A stretch of DNA of 64,000 nt from Streptomyces sp. NBC_00554. GTDB taxonomy: Bacteria > Actinomycetota > Actinomycetes > Streptomycetales > Streptomycetaceae. A model generated the notes under the pieces. That model made no database searches. It saw only the letters and a list, made by a program, of their open reading frames with translations, and was not told the DNA's origin. Below, piece by piece: positions 25,977 to 34,597 of the stretch (position 1 is its first letter; each line of letters starts with the position of its first letter). A program made the translations under genes and the position numbers. The stretch is from assembly GCF_041431135.1 (NCBI RefSeq), contig NZ_CP107799.1, positions 682,001 to 746,000 on the forward strand. Direction: 5' to 3'.

Positions 25977-27356
25977 ATGAGGCACGCACGACGACGGATC
26001 GTCCAACGGGGGGCGCGTATCGCGGCCGTCGGAGGGCTGCTCTGCGGAGGGCTGATGGTGACGCACGCGATGGCGAGCGAACCGTCCGCGACGTCGCGTG
26101 CCGGCGAGAGTTCGACCCAGGCCGCCGCTGACAGAGGGGCCCAGTTGGTCTCCACCCTGGGCACCTCGCGTACGGCCGGCAGCTGGATCGCCGCCGACGG
26201 ACAACCGGTCGTCGCGGTGACCGACACGGGCGCGGCAGCCGAGGTGAAGCAGGCGGGCGCCCGCCCCAAGGTCGTCGACCACAGCATGCAGGACCTCAAG
26301 TCCGCGACGGAGATCCTGAGTTCGGCGCCCCGGGTGACCGGCACCGCCTGGGCCGTGGACTACAAGAACAACGAGGTGGTGGTGCGGGCCGACAGCACGG
26401 TCTCCGCCTCCGACTGGTCGCGCATGACGACGCTGGCCGAGGGCATCGGTGACTCCGTACGCATGGAGCGGACCGAGGGCACGTTCACGACGCGGCTGAA
26501 CGGCGCCGATGCTCTTCTCTCGACGGGCGGACGCTGTTCGGCGGGCTTCAATGTGACCGCCCCGCAAGGCCAGTTCATCCTCACCGCCGGGCACTGCGGG
26601 CCGGCCGGCTCCGTGTGGTTCGCGGACGAGCAGGGCACACAACAGGTGGGCCGGACGATCACCACGTCGTTCCCCGGTGACGACTACTCCCTCGTGCAGT
26701 ACGACACCGGGAAGGCGCCGGGGGACAACATCGTGGCCATCGGCGGCGGACAGGGCGTACGGATCACGGGCGTCGCCGATCCGACCGTCGGCCAGCGGGT
26801 CTTCCGCAGCGGCAGCACCAGCGGACTCCGCGACGGTCAGGTAACCGCGTTGAACGCGACGGTGAACTACCCGGAGGGCACCGTCTCCGGGCTCATCGAG
26901 ACCACGGTGTGCGCCGAACCGGGCGACAGCGGTGGCCCGTTGTTCTCCGAAGGCATCGCACTGGGCGTGACCTCCGGCGGCAACGGTGACTGCACCTCGG
27001 GCGGCACGACGTTCTTCCAGCCGGTCACCACCGCCCTCGCCGAGCTCGGCGTCACCCTGGTGGGACAGCCTCAGGCCTCCAGCAGCCCCACGGGCCAGGC
27101 CTCCGCCGCGCCGTCCGCCGCGGCCTCGCAGGGCGCGGCAGTCGCCCCGGGCTCCGCCGCACCGGGTGCGGTCGAGTCGGTGGACATCCCTGGCACCGCC
27201 GGGACGCTCATCGCGCGGCTCACGGATCCCAGGAACGTGGGCCCGGGGCTCCTGGTCATCGCGGGCAGCATCATCGCGCTGGTGGCGACCCGCTATATCC
27301 GCACGGAGCAGGACCGCAACCGCTATCGGCGGCAGTACTCGCAGAGTTGGGGGTGA
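25977..27356 (+). CDS. Streptogrisin-like S1 serine protease with C-terminal membrane anchor
   Basis: The 459-residue protein begins with a signal peptide (IAAVGGLLCGGLMVTHAMA), then a ~130-residue propeptide, then a chymotrypsin-fold domain. The catalytic triad is visible: His in LTAGHCG near residue 205, Asp in GDDYSLVQYD near 234 and Ser in EPGDSGGPLF near 317. Paired Cys (GRCSAGF with GHCG; TVCAEPG with GDCTSGG) match alpha-lytic/streptogrisin proteases. Unlike the secreted streptogrisins it adds an Ala/Ser/Pro linker and a membrane helix (GPGLLVIAGSIIALVATRYI) with a short basic tail, so it is probably tethered to the cell. The ATG at 25977 follows GGGAG; an upstream in-frame ATG at 25938 is possible. 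Confidence 0.88.
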   Translation: MRHARRRIVQRGARIAAVGGLLCGGLMVTHAMASEPSATSRAGESSTQAAADRGAQLVSTLGTSRTAGSWIAADGQPVVAVTDTGAAAEVKQAGARPKVVDHSMQDLKSATEILSSAPRVTGTAWAVDYKNNEVVVRADSTVSASDWSRMTTLAEGIGDSVRMERTEGTFTTRLNGADALLSTGGRCSAGFNVTAPQGQFILTAGHCGPAGSVWFADEQGTQQVGRTITTSFPGDDYSLVQYDTGKAPGDNIVAIGGGQGVRITGVADPTVGQRVFRSGSTSGLRDGQVTALNATVNYPEGTVSGLIETTVCAEPGDSGGPLFSEGIALGVTSGGNGDCTSGGTTFFQPVTTALAELGVTLVGQPQASSSPTGQASAAPSAAASQGAAVAPGSAAPGAVESVDIPGTAGTLIARLTDPRNVGPGLLVIAGSIIALVATRYIRTEQDRNRYRRQYSQSWG

Positions 27357-27405
27357 CCCGGCTCACAGCGGGCGGGTCGAGGGAAGAGGGGCCGAGGCCG
27401 GCTCG

Positions 27406-27582
27406 TCACGCAGCCCGGGTGGGCGAGTGCGGGGCGGCTTCCGCCCACTCCAGGACGAGCCGCTGGTACTCCCGCCGCTCGTCCATGCTCAGCGTCCCGC
27501 CGGTGCGGAACCAGAGGGCCCGGATCTCCTCGTTGACCTCGGCGGCGGACCGCTCGGAGGCGGCTTCAGGAGTGGTGGACAT
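27406..27582 (-). CDS. Small conserved Streptomyces-type protein
   Basis: The 58-residue frame encodes an acidic helical protein (AAEVNEEIRALWFRTGGTLSMDERREYQRLVLEWAEA) of a type I recall as widespread and uncharacterised in Streptomyces. It has no membrane segment or metal-binding pattern. The start may be 27582 or the in-frame ATG at 27594. It converges with the protease gene 49 bp away. No function can be given. Confidence 0.65.
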   Translation of the reverse strand: MSTTPEAASERSAAEVNEEIRALWFRTGGTLSMDERREYQRLVLEWAEAAPHSPTRAA

Positions 27583-27778
27583 GGTGTGAAGCATACGGAC
27601 CTTGACGTGAAGGCGATGTGAGTAAAGGTACGCCGGGAGACATTACGGACCGTGAAGCTCATCACTCGCGCCTGCGCGGAACTGCTGGGGAATGCACGGA
27701 CGAACTCATCCGTCTTCTCCCCCAGCAGGTCGGCGACTTGATCCGGCTCTAGCGAGGCGAGCGGTCGGCCGGGCCCGG

Positions 27779-28474
27779 TCAGGTGCCCGGCTTGCGGCCG
27801 TACACGAAGACGTCGTCGCCGTTCTTCAGCAGCGACCAGTACTTCTTGGCGGTGGTCTTGGTCATGTTGACGCAGCCGTGCGAGCCGGGCGGGTTCCACA
27901 TGCTCAGGCCGACCGAGTGGAATGCCTGGCCGCCGTCGAAGAACTGGCTGTAGGGCATGGGCACGTTGTAGATGCTCGAGACGTGGTCGATGTCCCGCCA
28001 GTAGATCTTCTTCAGTCCGGTGCGGGTCTCATAGTTGTTGCGACCCGTGCGGACCGGCACCGGCCCGTAGACGAGCGTGCTGCCGTCCTGGATCCAGCTG
28101 ATCTGAAGCGTGAGGTTGACGCAGGCGATGCGGCCCTTGTTGACCGGGCACTTGCCGTCCTTGTTGGGCTTGTTGCCGACGGCCTTCTGCTTGTTCATCA
28201 GGTCCATCACACCCCAGGTCACGGGTCCCGCGTACCCGATGTTCGGGGTGATGCCGTGCTTGTTCTGGAAGGCCTGGATGGCCTTGCAGTCGGCGGTGGA
28301 CTGCCGTCCGTCGACCGGGCGGCCGAGGAACTTCTCCACCTTCTTCTGATACGGACCTGCCTGCGTCGTACAGCTCGCGGCCTGCGCGGGCCCCGCGCCC
28401 AGCGCGAGCGTCAGCGGCGCCACCAGTCCGGTGATGCCGAGCGCGACTGCTCCGCGTCTGCGTATGTCCCCCAT
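27779..28474 (-). CDS. Secreted L,D-transpeptidase with N-terminal peptidoglycan-binding-like domain
   Basis: The 231-residue protein has a signal peptide (GITGLVAPLTLALGAGPAQA), a putative peptidoglycan-binding-like segment (STADCKAIQAFQNKHGITPNIGYAGPVTW, about residues 55-90) and a YkuD-type catalytic domain. The active-site signature is HSVGLSMWNPPGSHGCVNM, with His, Gly and the nucleophilic Cys near residue 200. It should form 3-3 peptide cross-links in the cell wall or attach wall proteins. The start at 28474 was chosen over in-frame upstream codons because it opens the signal peptide behind AAAGG. No operon partner is obvious; 184 bp separate it from the small gene before it. Confidence 0.9.
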   Translation of the reverse strand: MGDIRRRGAVALGITGLVAPLTLALGAGPAQAASCTTQAGPYQKKVEKFLGRPVDGRQSTADCKAIQAFQNKHGITPNIGYAGPVTWGVMDLMNKQKAVGNKPNKDGKCPVNKGRIACVNLTLQISWIQDGSTLVYGPVPVRTGRNNYETRTGLKKIYWRDIDHVSSIYNVPMPYSQFFDGGQAFHSVGLSMWNPPGSHGCVNMTKTTAKKYWSLLKNGDDVFVYGRKPGT

Positions 28475-28662
28475 GACGGACCTTTCCCTTGCGTTCTTCT
28501 CGCACGTCTCGCGATGTCTCACTGCTAGACCCGCGTCGGGGGCTGTGCGTTGTAGGGCTGGTCAGGCTGCGACGAAACGGTGACATTGCCGCGGCGGAGG
28601 CAGCTGAAGCAGGCGATCCGTGGTTGCCATGTGAATGCCGTGGACGCCGTGGACGCCGTGGG

Positions 28663-30054
28663 TCAGCCCGTGAGCAGAGCCACCGCCCGCGTGAGCACGT
28701 CCGGCGTCGCCGTGAACGGCAGCCGCAGATGGTGGGCCAGGCTCGCCCGGTCGGCCGCGAACAGCGGACCGGGCGACACGGCCAGCCCGCGTCCCGCGGC
28801 GCGCGCCGCCAGCTCCGTGGCCGTGGTCGGCTCACCCAGGTGCAGCCAGAGCGACAGTCCGCCGTCCGGGACGGTGTACGTCCATCCCGTGCCCGCGAGC
28901 AGGCCCGCCAGGTGGTCGCGCTGCCGGCGCAGGCGGGCACGGCGGTCGGCGAGGACGGCGTCCAGGCCGTCGCCGCCTCCGTCACCGTCGCCCAGCAGCT
29001 CGGCGGCGATCAGTTGCTCCAGCGGTGGTGGCGAGAGCTGCGCCTGCAGCGGGTTGCGCAGTACCTCGCGTACGAGGTCCGCGCTCGCCCTGATCCAGCC
29101 GACCCGCAGTCCGCTCCACAGCACCTTGCTCGCCGAGCCGATCTGGATCACCCGGGCACCGGACAGATGGGGCTCGGTGCCGGGCGGCGTCCGCAGGTCC
29201 AGGTCGCGCATCGTCTCGTCGACGACGACGGTCAGCGCATGCCGTTCCGCGAGGGCGGCGACCGCCGCCCGGGTCGGGGCGGTCATGTGGGCGCCGGTGG
29301 GATTGTGGAAGTCCGGGATGAGGTAGGCGAGTTGGGGACCGTTCGCCCGTACGGTCTCGGCGAGCCGTTCTGTGTCCCAGCCGTGCGCGGCGGGCACCGG
29401 CACCGGCAGCAGGCGGGCCCGGCGGCGGCGCAGGATGGCGAGGGCGCCCGGGTAGGTGGGGCTCTCCACGACGACCGGTGAGCGGCGGTCCGTGTGGAGC
29501 CGGTCGACGAGGAGTGTCAGCGCGGCCTGTGCGCCGGAGGTGACCAGGATCTGCTCGGGGCGGGTGGCCAGGCCCGAGCGCGTGTAACGCTCGGCGAGGA
29601 GTTCGCGCAGCCGGGGCAGTCCCGCGGTCGCGACGCCCGAGTCGACGAGGAGGGCCGCGCTGCGCTCGACGGCCCGGCCCAGTGCGGCGAGGTAGGCCTC
29701 GTGGGGTGCCGCCGTGACGGCGAGGGTCAGGTCGAGGTCCGCGTCGCCTGCGCCGCCCCGGTCCAGGGACCAGGGGGTGGTGCGCTCGGTGAGGCGCGCG
29801 GGCAGGCGTACGACGCTTCCGCTGCCGTGCCGGGTGTGCAGCCAGCCGTCGTCCCGCAGCCGGGTGAGGGCCGTGACCACGGTGCCGCGGCTGAGCTCCA
29901 GGGCGAAGGCGAGCTCTCGCTCGGACGGCAGCCGGGTCCCGGCGGGGATACGGCCGTCGACCACGGCCTCGCGTACGGCGGTGGCCAGCGACCGGGCCAG
30001 CGGTCCTTCCTTGGTGCGCCAGTTGCCGAGCGCGGCGGCGAATCCTCTCTGCAT
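28663..30054 (-). CDS. MocR-type GntR/aminotransferase-fold transcriptional regulator
   Basis: The 463-residue protein joins a winged-helix GntR domain (LARSLATAVREAVVDGRIPAGTRLPSERELA..., residues ~18-85) to a fold-type I aminotransferase domain that binds PLP. The PLP region is recognisable: YLIPDFHNPTG, VVDETMRDLDL and IGSASKVLWSGLRVGWI with the Schiff-base Lys. Such regulators sense PLP or amines and usually control the divergent gene. Here a TGGTCCA/TGGACCA inverted repeat lies immediately before the start codon, between this gene and the PLP decarboxylase gene. It should therefore repress itself and activate the decarboxylase. The start at 30054 leaves almost no leader. Confidence 0.9.
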   Translation of the reverse strand: MQRGFAAALGNWRTKEGPLARSLATAVREAVVDGRIPAGTRLPSERELAFALELSRGTVVTALTRLRDDGWLHTRHGSGSVVRLPARLTERTTPWSLDRGGAGDADLDLTLAVTAAPHEAYLAALGRAVERSAALLVDSGVATAGLPRLRELLAERYTRSGLATRPEQILVTSGAQAALTLLVDRLHTDRRSPVVVESPTYPGALAILRRRRARLLPVPVPAAHGWDTERLAETVRANGPQLAYLIPDFHNPTGAHMTAPTRAAVAALAERHALTVVVDETMRDLDLRTPPGTEPHLSGARVIQIGSASKVLWSGLRVGWIRASADLVREVLRNPLQAQLSPPPLEQLIAAELLGDGDGGGDGLDAVLADRRARLRRQRDHLAGLLAGTGWTYTVPDGGLSLWLHLGEPTTATELAARAAGRGLAVSPGPLFAADRASLAHHLRLPFTATPDVLTRAVALLTG

Positions 30055-30080
30055 TGGTCCAGTTTCCCCCAAGTGGACCA
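30055..30080. promoter_or_regulatory. MocR operator (TGGTCCA ... TGGACCA)
   Basis: Seven-bp inverted arms at 30055-30061 and 30074-30080 with a 12-bp spacer. The site adjoins the MocR start codon on one side and the -35 region of the decarboxylase promoter on the other. Confidence 0.7.
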
Positions 30081-30102
30081 GGATTTTCGCGTGCCGTCCG
30101 CC

Positions 30103-30108
30103 TACGCT
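30103..30108 (+). promoter_or_regulatory. -10 box of the PLP decarboxylase gene (leaderless)
   Basis: TACGCT ends 7 nt before the ATG at 30115. The -35 region (30080-30085) is poor, as expected for an activator-dependent promoter, and the MocR operator ends exactly there. Confidence 0.5.
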
Positions 30109-30114
30109 GCCGCC

Positions 30115-31515
30115 ATGGACCGCACACTCGCCGAGGACCTCGCCCGGCTCCCCGAACTCCTCCAGTCCGCCCGCGACTTCGCCGCCCGCGAGGTGAGCGG
30201 GGTGGACGACCGTCCCGTGGCCCACCTCGGCAAGGCGCCCGACCTCGAGCCCCTTCCGGCGCGGGGAACCGGCGCCGAAGGCGCCTTGGCCCGCTTCGCC
30301 GAGCGCTGGGCTCCGGGCTTCTCCGGCTCCGCGGGCCCGCGCTATCTCGGCTTCGTCACCGGTGGCGCGACGCCGGCCGCGCTCACCGGGGACTGGCTGA
30401 CCAGTGCGTACGACCAGAACGCGGCCGGGGGCGGGGACTCCTCCGCGACCGCTCTGGAGCACGAGACCCTGGGCTGGCTGCGCGAGCTGTTCGGGCTGAG
30501 CGAGGGGCACAGCGGTGCCTTCGTGACCGGGGCGACCGCGTCCAACACGGTCGGGCTGGCCATCGGGCGGGAGTGGCTCGGCGAGCGCCAGGGTGTGTCC
30601 GTGTCGGAGGAGGGAGTCGGCGCGCTCGGTCCGGTCGAGGTGCTGTCCGGCAGTCCGCACTCCAGCATCACCAAGGCGCTGTCCGTGCTCGGCATCGGGC
30701 GCGACCGGTTGCGCCCGGTACCCCTGCTGTCCGGGAATCGCGAGGCGATCGATGTCGAGCGGCTGGCCGCCGCCCTCGACGCCCTCGGCGGTCGCCCGGC
30801 GATCGTCGTCGCGAACGCCGGGACCGTGAACACCGTCGACTTCGACGACCTGCGGGCCATCGCCGCGCTCAAGGAGCGGTACGACTTCTGGCTGCACGTG
30901 GACGCCGCGTTCGGTGGCTTCGCCGCGCTGTCACCCTCGTACGCACATCTCGTCGAGGGCATCGACGCGGCCGACTCCGTCTGTGTCGACCTGCACAAGT
31001 GGCTCAACGTCCCCTACGACGCGGCCGTCCAGTTCACCCGCCGCCAGGACCTCCAGGTGCGGGTCTTCCACAACTCCTCGCCCTACCTCGGTCCGCCGAC
31101 CGGCGACCCCGACTTCGTCCACCTCACACCGGAGAACTCGCGTCGGCTGCGTGCCCTGCCTGCCTGGTTCGCGCTCACGGCTTACGGACGGGAGGGGCAC
31201 CGCGAGATCGTCGAGCGGAACGTTTCGCTCGCCCGGCACCTGGGCGAACGCATCACTCAGGAGCCGCGGTTGAGGCTCCTGGCGCCGGTCCGGCTCAACG
31301 TCGTGTGCTTCACCCTCGCCGATGATCCGGGCAAGGAGCGGGTGCACGGGCTGGCCCGCGCGATCGCCGCCTCCGGCGAGGCCTTCGTGACTCCGACGTT
31401 CTACGACGGAACGCACGCGCTGCGGGCGGCGTTCAGCAACTGGCGTACGTCCGAGGCCGATACGGACCGCGTGTTCGACGCGCTCCAGCTGCACAGCCGT
31501 ATCGGACGGCCTTGA
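30115..31515 (+). CDS. PLP-dependent group II decarboxylase/aminotransferase-like protein
   Basis: The 466-residue enzyme belongs to the group II amino-acid decarboxylases (aromatic-amino-acid or glutamate type). It shows the usual order: GFVTGGATPAALTGDWLTS with the active-site loop, GAFVTGATASNTVGLAIGRE for cofactor-phosphate binding, LHVDAAFGGFAAL with the PLP-stacking residues, and SVCVDLHKWLNVPYD with the Schiff-base Lys (near 300). The substrate is unknown: the family includes Trp, Tyr, Glu and aminobutyrate decarboxylases and some carbon-carbon lyases. It is divergent from a MocR regulator whose probable operator overlaps its promoter, so it may be induced when PLP or an amine substrate changes. 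It ends 11 bp from the SDR gene. Confidence 0.85.
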   Translation: MDRTLAEDLARLPELLQSARDFAAREVSGVDDRPVAHLGKAPDLEPLPARGTGAEGALARFAERWAPGFSGSAGPRYLGFVTGGATPAALTGDWLTSAYDQNAAGGGDSSATALEHETLGWLRELFGLSEGHSGAFVTGATASNTVGLAIGREWLGERQGVSVSEEGVGALGPVEVLSGSPHSSITKALSVLGIGRDRLRPVPLLSGNREAIDVERLAAALDALGGRPAIVVANAGTVNTVDFDDLRAIAALKERYDFWLHVDAAFGGFAALSPSYAHLVEGIDAADSVCVDLHKWLNVPYDAAVQFTRRQDLQVRVFHNSSPYLGPPTGDPDFVHLTPENSRRLRALPAWFALTAYGREGHREIVERNVSLARHLGERITQEPRLRLLAPVRLNVVCFTLADDPGKERVHGLARAIAASGEAFVTPTFYDGTHALRAAFSNWRTSEADTDRVFDALQLHSRIGRP

Positions 31516-31526
31516 GAGAGACGGCC

Positions 31527-32324
31527 TCAGGAGTCGCCCCGCTGCCGGACCGCCTGCCGGAAACCGGTGTTGACCGCCAGCAGGCCGCCGTCTACGCACA
31601 GTGTCGTCCCGGTGATCCAGGCAGCGTCACGGGAGGCGAGGAAGGCGACGGCGGCCGCGATGTCCTCCGGCTCACCGACCCGTCCCAGTGGATACAGCCC
31701 GCTCGCCACTTCGAGATCAGCGTCGCGGCCTTCCCACGCCGTGGTGCGGACCGTGCCCGGTGCCACCAGGTTGACGCGTACACCGCGCGGGGCGGCGTGC
31801 CCGGCCAGGGTGCGGGTGAGGGACACCAGCCCTGCCTTGGCGGCGCTGTAGGCGTGGTTGCCGAAGTCCTGGAGGCCGTTGACCGAGCCGATGCTGACGA
31901 TTGCGCCGCGGCCCGAGGCCACCAGGTGAGGGAGGGCCGCGCGGGAGCAGCGGTACGCGCCGGTCAGGGTGAGGTCGAGGTCGCGGGCCCACACCTCGTC
32001 GGGCTCGTCCTCGAAGAGCGGGGCGTCGGGGGTGCAGCCGTACGCGTTGTTGACCAGCACATCGAGCGAGCCGAAGGTGTCCACGGCGTGCGCCACGGCC
32101 GCTTCCACCGAGGCCCGCTCCCCCACGTCGCACGTGAACGCCTCGGCCCGCGCGCCCAGTTCGCGGATCGCCGCCGCCGTCTTCTCCGCCTCGGCCAGGT
32201 CCACGTCCGTGACGAGCACCTGGGCGCCTTCCTCGGCCAGCCTGCGGGCGGTGGCCGCACCGATGCCTCGGGCCGCGCCGGTGATCAGTACCCCATAGCC
32301 CTCGAAACGCCTCATCGCAGTCAT
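31527..32324 (-). CDS. Short-chain dehydrogenase/reductase
   Basis: The 265-residue enzyme is a classical SDR: GAARGIGAATARRLAE for NAD(P) binding (residues ~16), CDVGERASVEAAV, VNNAYG in place of NNAG, SIGSVNG with the catalytic Ser, and YSAAKAGL with the Tyr-Lys pair. Asp after VLVTD at the end of beta-2 favours NAD+ over NADP+. It would oxidise or reduce a hydroxyl group of an unidentified substrate in the cytoplasm. Start at 32324 (an alternative ATG lies three codons later). Convergent with the decarboxylase gene and divergent from the hypothetical gene at 32375. Confidence 0.88.
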   Translation of the reverse strand: MTAMRRFEGYGVLITGAARGIGAATARRLAEEGAQVLVTDVDLAEAEKTAAAIRELGARAEAFTCDVGERASVEAAVAHAVDTFGSLDVLVNNAYGCTPDAPLFEDEPDEVWARDLDLTLTGAYRCSRAALPHLVASGRGAIVSIGSVNGLQDFGNHAYSAAKAGLVSLTRTLAGHAAPRGVRVNLVAPGTVRTTAWEGRDADLEVASGLYPLGRVGEPEDIAAAVAFLASRDAAWITGTTLCVDGGLLAVNTGFRQAVRQRGDS

Positions 32325-32362
32325 GGGACGGACGGTAGTGCCGTGATCGTCACGGCGACAGA

Positions 32363-32368
32363 TAACGT
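32363..32368 (+). promoter_or_regulatory. -10 box of the hypothetical gene at 32375 (leaderless)
   Basis: TAACGT ends 7 nt before the ATG at 32375; no good -35 hexamer is seen 17 bp further upstream. Confidence 0.45.
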
Positions 32369-32374
32369 GCGCCC

Positions 32375-32914
32375 ATGTCCGCGTTCATACAACAACTACC
32401 GGCGCTGATCGGCGTGGTCGTCGGCGCCCTCGGCTCGTATCTGGCCGTCATGCGGGGCGAGCAGGTCCGGTTCCGTCGCGAACAGGCGGCTCGCTGGGAG
32501 GAGCGGCGGCTCGCGGTGTACTCGGACTACGCGACGGCCCTCAAGAAGGCCGTCACTCTGACGTACCGCATCGCCGCCCACCTCGGGAACGACCCCCACC
32601 CGCACCCTCTGTCCCCCGAGGATGCCGCTCCCCTCCTGGCCGAAGCGACCGTCGGCCGCGATCCGGCGGGCGAGACGCTGTTGCTGCTCGGCACGCAGGA
32701 GGTGGTGGACAAGGCGCGTGTCTGGGTCCTCTCGGTCATCGACATGGAGCGGTTCCTGAGCGAACGTGTCCGCGATCCGGAGGCATGGCAGGTCCTGCTG
32801 GACCGTCAGCGCGCCGGGCGCGAGGAGTACTACTCGGCGGTCCGCAGGGATCTGGCCCTTCCACCTGGCCACTCGGCGCGGTGGGAGATCCCGCCGCCCC
32901 CTGGACGCGGATGA
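32375..32914 (+). CDS. Conserved hypothetical protein with N-terminal membrane helix
   Basis: The 179-residue product starts with one membrane helix (PALIGVVVGALGSYLAVM), followed by a basic, strongly helical region (RGEQVRFRREQAARWEERRLAVYSDYATALKKAV) and a C-terminal helical part. It has no enzymatic motif. The layout is that of a small membrane-anchored coiled-coil-like protein common in Streptomyces; I cannot name a function. A TAACGT -10 box 7 nt before the ATG suggests a leaderless transcript. It ends 3 bp before the convergent SDR stop. Confidence 0.75.
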   Translation: MSAFIQQLPALIGVVVGALGSYLAVMRGEQVRFRREQAARWEERRLAVYSDYATALKKAVTLTYRIAAHLGNDPHPHPLSPEDAAPLLAEATVGRDPAGETLLLLGTQEVVDKARVWVLSVIDMERFLSERVRDPEAWQVLLDRQRAGREEYYSAVRRDLALPPGHSARWEIPPPPGRG

Positions 32915-32916
32915 CC

Positions 32917-33843
32917 TCAGCGGTAGCCCGTCGCGTCCGCCGCCTTGCCGACGTCCTGGACCTCGACCATGTAGCGCCAGGCGTCCGGGCGGCTGCCGTC
33001 GCGGTCGGTGAAGCCGTACACCTGGGCGAGTTGTCCGCTGGAGAGCGAGTCGCCGTTCCAGCGGGCGACGTCCGGGTCGGCTGCCAGCGCGGCGACGGCG
33101 CGGCCCACGTAGAAGGGTGTCTCGGAGATGCCGAAGTGCGGGACGCGCTCCAGGGCGTCGCGCCAGTTCTCCTCCGTCACGCCGAAGTTCTCGAGCATCA
33201 TCTCCGAGCGCAGCCAGCCGGGGGTGAGCGCGACCGCGGTGGCTCCACGCGGGCCCAGTTCGTGTCCCAGCGCGAACGCCATGCGCAGGACCGAGGACTT
33301 GGCGAGGTCGTAGAAGAACGAGACGCGGTAGGTGTTCCGGTTGTACTCGGCGGTGCCGTCGGTCATCTCGACGACCAGGCCGCCGGGGTTGCGCAGCAGC
33401 AGGGGCAGCGCGTGGTGGTTGGTGATCGCGTGCGTCTCGACGGCGAGGCGCAGCAGCTTGAGGCCCTTGTCGAGGTCGTGTTCCCAGACCGTCGAGTCCC
33501 ACTCGAAGAGCGTCTCGCCGCCCCAGATGTCATTGACGAGGACGTCGAGGCGGCCCTGTTCGTCCGCGATGCGGGCGACCAGGGCCTCGACCTCGGACGG
33601 GACCAGATGGTCGGTGGGGACCGCGATACCGCGGCCTCCCGCCGCCGTGACCAGCTCCGCGGTGTCCTCGATGGTCTCGGGACGGTCGTACTCCGAACGC
33701 TTCCCGCGCGTGCTGCGGCCGGTCACGTAAACGGTGGCACCGGCCGCGCCGAGCTCCACGGCGATCCCGCGACCCGCGCCCCGTGTCGCCCCGGCGACGA
33801 GTGCGACCTTGCCTTCCAACGTGTTCTGCTGCGGCCCCGACAT
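32917..33843 (-). CDS. Short-chain dehydrogenase/reductase (atypical, longer form)
   Basis: The 308-residue protein has the SDR cofactor motif GATRGAGRGIAVEL (about residue 18) and VTGRSTRGKRSEYDRPETIEDT, where the Arg after beta-2 points to NADP(H). The usual NNAG is replaced by VNDIWGG, and the active-site pair lies in FFYDLAKSS. An extra ~45-residue C-terminal segment carries a DGSRPDAWRYM motif seen in a subgroup of actinobacterial SDRs. The substrate is unknown. The start at 33843 is the only good ATG, 124 bp after the MBL gene's stop codon. Confidence 0.85.
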   Translation of the reverse strand: MSGPQQNTLEGKVALVAGATRGAGRGIAVELGAAGATVYVTGRSTRGKRSEYDRPETIEDTAELVTAAGGRGIAVPTDHLVPSEVEALVARIADEQGRLDVLVNDIWGGETLFEWDSTVWEHDLDKGLKLLRLAVETHAITNHHALPLLLRNPGGLVVEMTDGTAEYNRNTYRVSFFYDLAKSSVLRMAFALGHELGPRGATAVALTPGWLRSEMMLENFGVTEENWRDALERVPHFGISETPFYVGRAVAALAADPDVARWNGDSLSSGQLAQVYGFTDRDGSRPDAWRYMVEVQDVGKAADATGYR

Positions 33844-33967
33844 GTCCGACCTCCGTGCTCGTAGAGCTCACGCGATGCCTTCACGCATGCGTCCCTACGA
33901 GGGTCCCGCGGAAGCCGGACATCTCCTGTCGTCTTTCTCCGGCGCGTCTGGGGCATTGCCGCGCGGG

Positions 33968-34597
33968 TCAGTGACCGCGCGCGATCCACTCCTCCAGGTG
34001 CGGGGCCTCGGCTCCGATAGTGGTCGAGTCACCGTGTCCCGTACGAACGGTCGTGTCGGCCGGGAGGGTGAGCAGCCGGTCGCGGATCGAGTCGACGATC
34101 GTCGGGAAGTGGGAGTAGGAGCGCCCGGTGGCTCCCGGGCCGCCCTGGAAGAGCGTGTCGCCGGTGAAGACGGTGCCCAGGCCCGGGTCGTACAGGCAGA
34201 CCGCGCCCGGAGCGTGTCCCGGAGTGTGCAGGACTCTCAGGTCGGCGCCGGCCGCCTCGATCACCTGGCCGTCCTGGAGCCAGGCGTCGGGGAGGCGGTC
34301 GGGGTGGGTCTGCTTCCACAGCGGCAGATCGTCGGGGTGGAGCCAGATGGTGGCGCCGGTGCGCTCCGCGAGGGCGGGAGCGGCGTCGATGTGATCGTTG
34401 TGAGCGTGTGTGCACACGATGGCCAGGAGGCGCCGGTCGCCGATCGCCTCGGCGATGGCGTCGGCGTCGTGGGCGGCGTCGATCACGATCGCCTCGTGAT
34501 CGTTTCCGACGATCCACACGTTGTTGTCGACGTCCCAGGTGCCGCCGTCGAGCGAGAACGTGCCGGAGGTGACGAGGTGCTCGATACGCGCGGTCAT
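33968..34597 (-). CDS. Metallo-beta-lactamase-fold hydrolase, partner of the mycothiol dehydrogenase
   Basis: The 209-residue protein is a glyoxalase II-type MBL-fold enzyme: THAHNDHIDA supplies the HxHxDH metal motif (about residues 63-68), followed by LHTPGHAPGAVCLY and FTGDTLFQGGPGATGR with the remaining His and Asp ligands. Its ATG overlaps the stop of the S-(hydroxymethyl)mycothiol dehydrogenase gene (TGATG), so the two are made together. In actinobacteria this pair is thought to complete formaldehyde detoxification, with the MBL enzyme hydrolysing S-formylmycothiol to formate and mycothiol. The link is from context and family knowledge. Confidence 0.88.
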   Translation of the reverse strand: MTARIEHLVTSGTFSLDGGTWDVDNNVWIVGNDHEAIVIDAAHDADAIAEAIGDRRLLAIVCTHAHNDHIDAAPALAERTGATIWLHPDDLPLWKQTHPDRLPDAWLQDGQVIEAAGADLRVLHTPGHAPGAVCLYDPGLGTVFTGDTLFQGGPGATGRSYSHFPTIVDSIRDRLLTLPADTTVRTGHGDSTTIGAEAPHLEEWIARGH

